Below, in pieces: positions 9,070 to 17,655 of a stretch of 31,500 nucleotides of DNA. The stretch's first letter is position 1. Each line of letters starts with the position of its first letter. The position numbers and the translations under genes were made by a program. The notes below the pieces were generated by a model that had not been told where the DNA came from, did not search any database, and saw only the letters and a list, made by a program, of their open reading frames with translations. Origin of the DNA: Porphyra umbilicalis (taxonomy: Eukaryota > Rhodophyta > Bangiophyceae > Bangiales > Bangiaceae); assembly GCA_002049455.2 (NCBI GenBank), contig KV919284.1:1-31500 (forward strand), read 5' to 3'.

Positions 9070-10460
9070 GACACTGTGTCTGCATGCGCGGCGGCGTGCA
9101 AGACATCCAAGCTCTCGTCGACACGCGCGTTTGTGTTGCTCCTCGCGTCGGGGCTGCTGACGTGGATTGTCATCTGGATGAGGCACACGGGCAAGCGCCG
9201 TGCCCGGGCTATCAGACTGAAAAGGTGTCCCGCGGCGGTGGCGACCCCTTTTCCTGCCCGCTCATCAGGCCAGCAGCTGTCCTCACTCCAGAACGACAGC
9301 AGGGTCTCGAGGGTCAGTGGCGCCCACCCGGCGCCCGAGAAAGGGGATCATGCGCGCAGACGTACGCGCAGGCGGGAGGAGCCACGTCGAGCGCGGCGCC
9401 CAAAGACGTCGTCCAGTAATTTCTCTACCTTGCTCAGCCCGTACCAGTCCTTCTCTTTGCTGCTAATGTCTGCTCCGGGTCCATGTATCCAAGCAGCGGC
9501 AGCTTGCTCAGGGGCGCCACGTCGGGACGAGACGCATCAACGTCGATCGACACGGCCTTGCTCCTTGGTGACCATGATGCTCTGGGGGTCATCAGACGCG
9601 TCGGGCGGGTCGTCGCCCGGCCCCCCCCCCACCACCCCCCCACCCAAAAGCATCCAGACTACTGTACTACTGTCATGCTGATGCGACTTCCAATCACTTC
9701 GAATCATCCCAGAATCCTGATCCCCTCCATGCAGACCCGCGGGCGGGCCACGCATCTGCCAGCGATTGCCAGGCGACTTGAGCTCAGTCAGCAGACCTGT
9801 GCTGAAGCAGCACGTGCTGAAAGCTGGTCCTGCCACCTGGTCTGGGCTGGCCCCCCGTGCACCTGCTATGGCAGCGTGCTGACACTCCATAGAGGACGTC
9901 GATAACAGCTCGTTCAGGCGGATATCCATAGTAGAGATCTGGCCTGGCCCACCCAGATGCTTGGCTCAGCGACAACCCCACGCCCACGGACCAATCAGAC
10001 GCGCGGTCGGCCGCGACTTCTCTGCAGGGCTGTCAGTGAACATGGTTTTGAATGGCTGTGAGTCAGCGGGGCTGTCTTGACCTGGCGCGTGGCCATTTGA
10101 AACGATGCCTGGTGCGCTTGCATCGGTGGAGTGGCATCGGTGGACAGGCACGCCTTTTGCTGGTGCCCAACGCATGGCCGCTGGACGTGTGGTTACAAGC
10201 AGGTCCGTTGGATCCTGCGCGGTCAAGGGCCCCCTGCTGCAGGGGCTTCCTGCCACTGTGTGAGCAACGCGAGCGCGCGGACTGCGTCGGGCTGGTTTCC
10301 CCCCGCGGTACGCGCTTGCATACCTGGAGTTCACCTATTGTCAAGTGTGTCAGGGTGTGGCGACCGAACTCCCCCCCCTCGCGGGCCTCGTGCCCGCGCT
10401 GTCGCAAGCCCGCGCCAGGTAACCGGGCCTGGTGTCTCACGGCCACGCGCCGCCGCGGTG
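9070..10460 (-). other. decayed coding sequence, possibly old transposon
   Basis: No intact gene is present, but minus-strand fragments look protein-coding. The best, at about 9480-9400, reads GADISSKEKDWYGLSKVEKL and continues LDDVFGRR. Others are MDIRLNELLSTSSMECQHAA (from 9929) and a piece ending in LIGPWAWGCR (9966-10334 frame). Stops and frame changes separate them. I recognise no reverse transcriptase, integrase or transposase motif, so the transposon label is a guess from context. Confidence 0.3.
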
Positions 10461-10665
10461 CCCGTTGAGGCGCGGGAGCCGCGCCAATGACCTGGCGGCG
10501 CGCGGCTGACTCAGCCGGCGTGTGTGCCGCGGCCGACCGACAGCGAGTATGGCGTGTCGGCTTTGGGCGGCTCGGAGGGTCCGAGCGCACGCGCGGAGCG
10601 CGGCAGCTGCCCCACTGCTCTCACAAGCTGACCTTCTTTGCCCATCCCACACCCTCCTCACCTCC

Positions 10666-10671
10666 TATAAA
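10666..10671 (+). promoter_or_regulatory. TATA box of the Asn-rich protein gene
   Basis: TATAAA lies in the context CTCCTATAAAGGCGG, 181 bp before the ATG at 10847. This predicts transcription starting near 10697 and a leader of about 150 nt. The leader is strikingly pyrimidine-rich (CTCTCC, TCTTTTTCTC, TCTCTCTTCC), as in many highly expressed genes. Confidence 0.75.
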
Positions 10672-10846
10672 GGCGGCCGCGAGAGCCCCGTTCGTCTCCA
10701 AGACTCACTCCTCATCCGCACACCAACTCCGCAGCAGCACACCAACCGCCTACACTCTCCTCGTCCCTCTCTTTTTCTCATCCTCCGCCCTTTGCTCCAC
10801 TCCAGCCTTCTCTCTCTTCCTCCACTCACAATCCCCCCCTCTCACC

Positions 10847-11293
10847 ATGGGTGCCTTCAAGGCCACCGTCGCCGCCGTCGCCGCCGCCGCCCTCGTCGCC
10901 TCTGCCGCGGCCGCCCCCACGTCGGTGCGCACCGCCGTGAAGGAGGACACCAAGTTCGTCCCTTGCCACTACGGCTACAAGGAGGGCTACGCCTACGGCT
11001 ACTACGACTATAATAACAACAACAACAACAACAACGCCAACAACAACAACAACAACGACAACCAGCAGCAGGTGGCCATTGGCAGCCGCCAGGCCGAGTC
11101 GGGTTCGGACTTTGGCGACGGCTACGCGGCGGGTTACTCGTTCGGCTCCTATGACAACAACAACAACAACAACAACAACAACGACAACAGCAACAACAAC
11201 CAGAACCAGCAGAGCGTTGTGATCGGCGGCACGTCGCGCACCGAGGCCGAGGAGCACCCGGGCTTCTGCCACTACAAGGTCTACTGGTACGAT

Positions 11294-11343
<50 letters not shown>

Positions 11344-11380
11344 CCAGCAGAGCGTGGTGATCGGCGGCGGCCACAAGTAG
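10847..11380 (+). CDS. secreted Tyr/Asn-rich protein with three poly-Asn modules
   Basis: This is a 177-aa, apparently intronless gene. The ATG is in an ideal context (CACCATGG), downstream of a TATA box. Residues 1-23 (MGAFKATVAAVAAAALVASA and following Ala) form a clear signal peptide with likely cleavage before P24. The mature part repeats one plan three times: a Tyr/Gly-rich segment (CHYGYKEGYAYGYYDY; GYAAGYSFGSYD; CHYKVYWYD), a poly-Asn run (N56-N70 with one Ala; N104-N112; 17 Asn at 150-166), and a cap QQQVAIG, QQSVVIGG or QQSVVIGGG. Modules 1 and 3 each have one Cys in a CHY motif (C40, C141). The Asn codons are almost all AAC. There is no known domain. A role in the extracellular matrix or cell wall, perhaps self-assembling, is inference. 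The biased codons suggest strong expression. No clear poly(A) signal is visible downstream. Confidence 0.9.
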
Positions 11381-12583
11381 GCTAGCAGAGGACGGGAGTG
11401 GCGGCCGCGGGAGACCCGCCCGGCCAGTACGGGCGATTAACTACCAAGAAGGTTTGGCTGTGTTCTGTTTCACTGAGAGAGGGTGTGCGCGTGTGCGGTG
11501 GCCGGTAGCGATTGCACAAAGCGCATCTCAACTGTCGACGTTCGTGGTTCCCATCCCGCGGAACTCCCACGCGCCTCGCATCAACGCGCATGATAACCAC
11601 ACCACCAGCAAGAACAACGCCGACGATGGCAAACGCAACACGAGCGAGCCACGCTGCTCTCCTTGTCCGCATGCCGGCACCACCGCCAGTGCCGGTCGCT
11701 GGGGACTCGCCCCCCACCGTTTCCGACGCCCGCTGCGGGATGACCACAGGCGTGGAAGGAGTTGGACGAGAGAAACACACCACGTGGCACCATCCTCACC
11801 GCGGTTCAAAATCGCGACGGACGCCGCGCGCCTGCGAGTGACGATGGGGCGACTGGAGCAGCAGTCTGTCTCCAAAAATAGCTACCCTCTTTGACGAGCG
11901 GTCGTGGGCGAGCGCGTCCCGCGCCCGCCGCCTCGCGCGGCGTCTGGCGCCGACACGACGCGCGTGGTCCCGTCGCCGTTCTTGCTGCACGCTCTCCTTG
12001 CGCACAGCTCCCCACCCTCTTCTCGACGGCGGCTGCCTTGCCCCCATTCTCCTCTCCTAGACGCCGTCTGCGACGCCCTTGTGCGGGCGGTCAGTGTCAG
12101 CTGGTCCCACACACCCGGCCCCGTGGCTGCCAGCATTCGTGGCGGCCGCCTAGACGCTGTCGCCGCCGTCGACCGGGCGCCAAGCGGTGGCTCGGCACCA
12201 TGGAGGAGCCGCCACGCGAGCGTGCGCATGCCCTCGTGTCGTCCATGGCCGCGGCGGACGTCGCCACCGGCGAGGCGGAGGGCGGCGTGCCGTCGTCGGC
12301 CGCATGTGGGCGGATAAAGGGGGCGACGGCCATGGACGGACGAGGTGCCACGGGTGTCGACCGCCAGCGACGGCGTCGACAGTTGATGGTCGCGGCGCCG
12401 CGCGGCCCAAACAGCGCGCGCCGCGTCGTCCGTCACAGCGAAGCGTTGCCAGAGAGGCGCTCGGCGAGAGTTGGGGGCGGCAGAGGGGGGTGGTAGATAT
12501 CTCACGCCGAATGAGAGGGGAGGGGTGTCCGTCCGACGCCGTGTGACAGTAAAAAAGACAAGAAGCGGCGTCGGTACAGACTG
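11381..12583. other. intergenic; nothing firm
   Basis: About 1.2 kb lies between the Asn-rich protein gene and the Harbinger element. Its first part should contain the 3' untranslated region of that gene. ORFs are open on both strands from 11880 to 12500, but they are short and unremarkable apart from the candidate at 12200-12496. Confidence 0.4.
12200..12496 (+). CDS. small hypothetical ORF
   Basis: This 98-codon frame starts at an ATG in good context (CACCATGG) and begins MEEPPRERAHALVSSMAAAD. The first half has a balanced composition with Glu, Asp and Val; the second half is Arg/Gly-rich. It has no domain, no signal peptide and no promoter that I can point to. It could equally be a chance frame in GC-rich DNA. 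Confidence 0.2.
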   Translation: MEEPPRERAHALVSSMAAADVATGEAEGGVPSSAACGRIKGATAMDGRGATGVDRQRRRRQLMVAAPRGPNSARRVVRHSEALPERRSARVGGGRGGW

Positions 12584-12586
12584 TAA

Positions 12587-12615
12587 GGGCGGTTCCAACA
12601 GTACCGGTACGAACC
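12587..12615 (+). repeat. left terminal inverted repeat of the Harbinger element
   Basis: This 29-bp end begins GGGCGGTTCCAACA and closes CGGTACGAACC. It differs from the complement of 17624-17652 at three positions, all in a 4-nt block. It is preceded by the target duplication TAA. Confidence 0.93.
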
Positions 12616-13570
12616 AAGATATGCGCCACGTTGCAGAAACGTGTCTCATATGGCCCTACGTGTCCGGAAATGACGTGCCACCAACAGTACGAGGCTGTCC
12701 GGTCCGGAAACGCCCCTCCAGCCACTTAGATTTCCATGGTAAGTACATCTTGAATGAAGCGAATAAGAATCCCGATACCAACTCTGCGTCCGAAAAAACG
12801 GCCCTTTTTCCGGACGTCTGGCGCCGCTTCGGATTGAGATTAGCCCAGTTGGGCCGTTTCGGCGTCGAATGTGGGCCTCAGGCACTCTCGAAGCCGTGAA
12901 AGGACGATCGCAGGGGGTGCCACGTGTGCCGCTGATCGACAAGCGGCCGCGTCGGATGGCGCACCGGCGCACCCCGCGATATCGAGGCACTGGCACGTCT
13001 GACAGTGAATAGCACGTCGATCATGGGGGGTGGGGGACCGCACGACCCTGTCCATTGCATGATTATGGCCGGGCGATGCCAAAAATGAAGGTCGCAGTCT
13101 CTGACACTGGAGAAAGCAGGGGAATCGGGTGGTCGAATGTGGGCCGTGCGAGGATCGGCGATGTGGCCTGGATGCATCGTGCGCCGCGATCGTGGAATCC
13201 TACACTGGTGAAAACGTCCGTCCGTCCCGGTACGGAGGATAGGAGGGATATTTTCTGATCTGGCAGCGCATGCCTGTTCGCTCCAGGGGTGCTTTGCGCG
13301 GCGCAGACCGCCGCGGTGTCTTCGGTCAACTGTCCGTCCAGTATCCAATGGTCGTCTCTCTGGTTATGCGTGTATCATGCTGATGCGTGGGAGAGATTCG
13401 TGGACGGCGAGTCGGTTGTCGAGTGTCGGACGCTGCCTCGTGCGAAACGCATGACGTGCATGCGGGGGATTGTCTCCTGAGCTTGAGTTTCGAGTGCAAG
13501 CTGACAAATGACGCTGATGCTGACACAACCCCGTTGCGAGCACCGCTGCGCCCCCACCCCCGCAAACGGC
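12616..13570. other. left non-coding part of the Harbinger element
   Basis: The subterminal region contains several copies of TCCGGAAA-like words (for example near 12663 and 12702) that could be transposase or accessory-protein binding sites. There is no ORF with a recognisable product. No Myb-like domain is visible on either strand. Confidence 0.45.
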
Positions 13571-13990
13571 CTATTTGGGCGGGTACCTGTCTGCTGTGTG
13601 TGGGCACGAGGACTTTTTGGGGGGGTCGTCCGGGCGGCCGTGCCCCGACGAGCGGGCCGTCCGCCCCCCCCCTCCAGAGGCACCGTTTGGGCGGGTACCT
13701 GTCGGTGGTGTGTGGGCACGAGGTCGTTTTTGGGGGGGTCGTCCGGGCGGCCGCGCCGCGACGGGCGGGCCACCCGCCCCCCCCCCTCCAGAGGCACTGT
13801 TTGGGCGGGTGCCTGTCCGAGGTGTGAGCGCGAGGTCGTTTTGGGGGTCGTCCGGGCGGCCGCGCCCCGACGAGCGGGTCGTCAGCCGCCCCCCCTCCAG
13901 AGGCACCGTTTGGGCGGGTGCCTGTCGGTGGTGTGTGGCCATGAGGTCGTTTTTGGGGGGTCACGAGCGCAGCCGCGCCCCGACCTGCAC
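13571..13990 (+). repeat. tandem repeat of about 113 bp, 3.7 copies
   Basis: Units begin at 13571, 13684, 13798 and 13907 with YRTTTGGGCGGGTRCCTGTC and end CTCCAGAGGCAC. They are 113, 114 and 109 bp long, and the last is partial. Unit lengths that are not multiples of three and the frequent C/G runs argue against translation. The block lies inside the Harbinger element, upstream of the transposase. Confidence 0.9.
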
Positions 13991-14077
13991 CGCCACCCAT
14001 CGTGGCCATCGCCCCCACCCGCCGCCACCACCACCATCGCCCCCACGCACCGCAATCGCCACCATCGTCACCGTCGA

Positions 14078-14630
14078 CCGTCACCGCCACCATCGCCCCC
14101 GCCCACCGTCACCGCCACCATCGCCCCCGCCCACCGCCACCGCCACCATCGCCCCCGCCCACCTCCACCGTCGGCATCGACCCCACCCCGCCGACCACCA
14201 CCGCCACTATCGCCCCCGCCCACCGCCACTGCCACCGTCGCCCCCGCCGACCGCCACTGCCGTCGCTACTGCCACCCCGCCGATTGCCACCGCCATGATC
14301 GCCCCCGCCGACCCCCACAGCCGTCATCGCCGTCGTCCCACTCATCGCCAACGCCGTCATCGCCGCCGCCGCCCCAACTACCGCCACCGCCACTATCGCG
14401 TCCGCCCACCGCCACCACCGTCATTGCTGCCACGCCGCCCATCGGCACTGCCATCATCGCCGCCTCCCCGCCCACCGCCACCGCCACGATCGCCTCCGCC
14501 CACCGCAACCGCCGTCATCGCCGCCACTCCGCCCACCGCCACTGCCATCATTGCCGCCTCTGCCATCATTGCCGCCTTCCACCACCATCGTCGTCCTCTC
14601 CCACTGCTGTCGACCACCGTCGTGGTGACG
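14078..14630 (+). repeat. 28-bp minisatellite decaying rightwards
   Basis: Three nearly perfect 28-bp units, CCGTCACCGCCACCATCGCC plus CCCGCCCA, start at 14078, 14106 and 14134. Degenerate derivatives (CACCGCCA, ATCGCCCCCGCC) continue almost to the transposase start. It lies inside the Harbinger element. Confidence 0.8.
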
Positions 14631-14650
14631 ATCCTCGCTCTGCAACGACT

Positions 14651-16198
14651 ATGAACGCGGAAGCGTCCTCCGACGAGGACCACCTCGCCATGGCCGAAAT
14701 CCTTACGGTAAGCGCGACCCTCACTCTCCGCCGTACGCGCGCGCTGCGTCGCAGTGTGCTGAGGGCGCGGCGCCGCCGTGGTCTCGGAGGATCGATGCCC
14801 GGTCGGGCGCCGAACGCGGCTCGCGATTTCGACCTCGGGGCGATGAGCATCATGCGGGACTATTTTGGGTGGGCGGGGCGGCCGCCGGTGTACGATGAGC
14901 GCTACTTTCATACTCGCTTTCGGATGAGCACGGCCCTCTTCCTGCAGATTTAAGACGCGCTGCGCAATCGACCGTGGTGGCGGCGGCAGATCAATGCGAC
15001 CGGGCGACCGCAGGCACACCCGCTGCAGAAGTTGTTCGCTGCAATCCGTGTCCTCGCTTATGGGGAGGCGTACGACCGAGGTGACGAGTACGTAAGATTG
15101 AGTCGCTCGACGATTGCGGTGGCGGTGGACAAATTTTTGCGCTTCATCATCCAGCGCTTTGGTCCCGAGTACCTGCGCCCGCCCAATGACGCCGAGCTCA
15201 ACGGCATCCTGCAACGTAACGCTGCACGGGGCATGCCGGGCTGTATCGAGTCGATGGACTGCTCGCATTGGCAGTGGCGCGCCTGTCCGACGGCCCTGGC
15301 GGGGCAGTTCCAAAACCGCAAGGGCCGTCGCACCATCGTCATCGAGACGGTCTGCGACGAGAGCACGTACATCTCCCACTTCTACATTGGCTGCGCCGCC
15401 AGCCAGAACGAAATCAACGTCCTCAGGACGTCACCGCTGTACCACAACATTGTCTCGGGGGCTTGGCCGCCCCGAGACAAGCCCTTTACCCTCAACGGTC
15501 GCACGCGCACATTGCTTTATTACCTTGCTGATGGTATCTATCCCCGCTTTCCCTTTTTTGCCACCCCTCACCCGCAGGCCACGACGCGCAAGCAGCTGAC
15601 GTACAACCGGCTACAAGAGGCGCTGCGAAAGGACGTGGAACGTCTTTATGCGGTGCTCGCATGCAGATTCAACATCATCATGCGGCCTGCGCGCTTTGAG
15701 ACAGTTGGCGCGCTGCGGCGGGCGGGCACGGTCGTCGCTGTTTTGCACAACATGAACGTGCGGGAGGACAAGCATGGGTACCTTGCTCAGAGGCGCATGG
15801 CGGCTGCGCATCACGTGGACGATGACGTGGCTGGTGGTGAAGGCGGCCTATTCGGAGCGGCCGCCCAGAACGAGGCGGCCGCCGGCGACGACCAAGGGCC
15901 TATTGGCGGCGCGGCCGCCGATGGTGGGGCGGCCGCCGCCGACGACAAAGGTCCTATTGACGAGGCGGCCGCGGACGGCGGGGCGGCCGCGGATGCCCCT
16001 GCAGGCATGCTTCCTGGCGCCGTACCTGCAATGCACGCGCATGTACAAGGATTGGCTAACGCTGAGGGCACGCTGCTGCACTCGCTGGCGGCGCGCGTGC
16101 AAGCGCTTAACGAGAACGAGCACGAGATGTTACGTGACGACCTCACTGAGCATATCTGGGCTGACCGTCGTGACCTGCTGCAGCCTTATGTGGGATGA
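14651..16198 (+). pseudogene. PIF/Harbinger (HARBI1-type, DDE_Tnp_4) transposase with premature stop
   Basis: A single frame runs from ATG 14651 (MNAEASSDEDHLAMAEILTV) to the stop at 16196-16198, about 515 codons, interrupted once by TAA at 14951-14953 (FLQI*DALRN). Family hallmarks are LQKLFAAIRVLAYG, the first catalytic Asp in CIESMDCSHWQW (15257-15259), YYLADGIYPRFPFF, TTRKQLTYNRLQEALRKDVE with the catalytic Glu (15638-15640), and AVLHNMNVRED. The second catalytic position, normally Asp in N-D-INVL, is Glu here (QNEINVL, 15410-15412). The C-terminus carries an unusual Ala/Gly/Asp-rich repeat region (two copies of a GPI-AAADGGAAA block) before a final conserved-looking helix. The protein would cut and paste the element. 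With the stop and the Asp-to-Glu change, it is probably not functional. No plausible intron removes the TAA. Confidence 0.92.
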
Positions 16199-16485
16199 TG
16201 GTGCGTGTGGGTGAGTTGCATAAAGGTTTTTTTTCCTCCCGCCCTGCGGGTTTTTTTTTCCTCACCCATTTCGCCGGCCGCCAGCACAGTGCAGACGACC
16301 ACGACACGGCGCTCGAGCCCCTTCTTCTCGTCGACTTTGGCCTGTCGCGCCAAAGCGGATGCAGCAGCAGCGTCCGCACGGGTGCGCGTCGCGACTTCGC
16401 AGGTGTCCACAATTGACTTCAGCTGCTCGTCCGAGATAGGGGCAGTGCCCTTGCGGCCCTCGCTTGGTGTAAACGAACGCTCCAT
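16186..16485 (-). CDS. small ORF inside the Harbinger element, possible accessory protein
   Basis: This 99-aa frame starts at ATG 16485 with MERSFTPSEGRKGTAPISDE, followed by an amphipathic, coiled-coil-like stretch (QLKSIVDTCEVATRTRADAA). It is convergent with the transposase, and its end overlaps the last 13 bases of that gene. Its position fits the second gene of Harbinger elements, but no Myb/SANT signature (spaced Trp) is visible. It may be the tail of a spliced or decayed accessory gene. The last third is basic and reads through poly-T tracts, so the true end may differ. Confidence 0.4.
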   Translation of the reverse strand: MERSFTPSEGRKGTAPISDEQLKSIVDTCEVATRTRADAAAASALARQAKVDEKKGLERRVVVVCTVLAAGEMGEEKKTRRAGGKKTFMQLTHTHHHPT

Positions 16486-16489
16486 TGTA

Positions 16490-17623
16490 GTCAACAGTGC
16501 AGGCCGGGGGGTGCAGCGTGGTGAGGGAGAGCGCGGTCGTGACTGCGCTGGGTTCGATGTGTGTGTGTGGGGGGAGGGTGAGGGGGTACGGACGTGGGCG
16601 GTGCCGCTGTGCAGCGACAGAACAGAGCTGAGCAATCGCGCGCCTCGGGAGCGCAACGCAGACTACAAGGTGCCTCCTCGGGTGCGAGCGGTGCGGTGCC
16701 AGCGCGTGCACAGAGCTCGCAGAGAGCCGCTGACTGACTCGTTTCCACACAGAGCGACGCCCGACAATCCCGCACACAGACGAAAAACCAGTGCCCGTCC
16801 ACGAAAAGATGGGCATCCGCGATCCACGCGCTACGTCCGATCACGCGGCATTCGACGATTCCTATTGGCTGTCTGATATGCAAGCGCAGCCGCGCGATCA
16901 CACAGGCTGTCATCCTCGGCCTCGTGAGTCCGTAACGCCTGCACACCCTGCCACGTCTCGAGCCCACCTCGGCAGCTCCAGGTGGCGCACACGCACGCCC
17001 GGCCTGACAGCGACCGGGGCCGCGCACCGCAATCTGAGCCCAGAAGACGCCCACATGCAACCGCGCGGAGACATCCGTCGGAGCGTCCCTCGCACGGGCC
17101 GCTACGTGGAGGCCCTGTGGTGGCGAGAAATCGTCGCTGGTGCCGAGCTCGCGTCGCGAACGCGTCGGCCCCAACTTGAAGCCCCAAATGACGCGCCGCA
17201 CGCAATATTCGGGCTCTGTGGAGCTGTCGTGGCACGCCGATTGGGGCCGACAGAGACCACATTTGGGGCCAGACAGCTGTATTGGAGCTGAACTGGGCGT
17301 TCGAATAGGCTACGTGTCGCTTTTCGAAACATGATCGACGACGATCGTAGTGACAATCGCACCCCAACCCGTTGCTCGCCCACTTTTGCGTCAGGGTAGC
17401 CCACGATGACGTGTACTCCTGCGCTACTCTTGAAGCTGGCGCTTTCACACCAGATCAGGTCACGCCGGAGACTGTCCGGATCCTGTCCGCATATATCTTC
17501 AACAGTAGCCCACTGTAGCCCCCCCTGGGGCGTAAGTCCACGCTCGTTTCAGCGGCGCTATCGGGACGCCACCCGGACCCAATCAGCGGCCGCCACGCGC
17601 AAGCCAATTGGGAATATTTTAAG
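16490..17623. other. right non-coding part of the Harbinger element
   Basis: Several short frames are open on both strands, none with a recognisable domain. The word GTAGCCCA occurs at about 17395 and 17505 and, as GTAGCCCC, at 17515. The composition is near 58-60% GC, more moderate than in the flanking host DNA. Confidence 0.45.
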
Positions 17624-17652
17624 GGTTCGTACCGCTGTTGTTGGAACCGCCC
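17624..17652 (-). repeat. right terminal inverted repeat of the Harbinger element
   Basis: The complement begins GGGCGGTTCCAACA and ends CGGTACGAACC, pairing with 12587-12615. It is followed directly by the target duplication TAA at 17653-17655. Confidence 0.93.
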
Positions 17653-17655
17653 TAA

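Larger units (their letters stand above)
12587..17652 (+). mobile_element. PIF/Harbinger DNA transposon, full length, probably inactive
   Basis: The element is 5,066 bp. Its ends are 29-bp terminal inverted repeats (26 of 29 positions match) starting GGGCGGTTCCAACA, and it is flanked on both sides by TAA (12584-12586 and 17653-17655). A 3-bp TWA target duplication is diagnostic for PIF/Harbinger. It contains a Harbinger-family transposase in plus orientation, a small minus-strand ORF, and two tandem-repeat blocks. Autonomous Harbinger elements normally also encode a Myb/trihelix-like DNA-binding protein; I could not find one. The transposase has a premature stop and a changed catalytic residue, so this copy is probably dead. 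Confidence 0.93.

Noticed and set aside
14709..14756. Possible short intron GTAAGC...GCAG near the start of the transposase
   Set aside because: Removing it shifts the frame away from the conserved DYFGW and YDERYFHTRF sequence.
15450..15480. Perfect 11-bp stem TTGTCTCGGGG / CCCCGAGACAA inside the transposase
   Set aside because: It lies in conserved coding sequence (HNIVSGAWPPRDKPF) and is probably a codon-level coincidence.
16238..16259. CCCGCCCTGCGGG followed by nine T, like a bacterial terminator, after the transposase
   Set aside because: The stem is only 5 bp, and the context is eukaryotic nuclear DNA. The surrounding GGTTTTTTTTCCTC duplication explains the T run.
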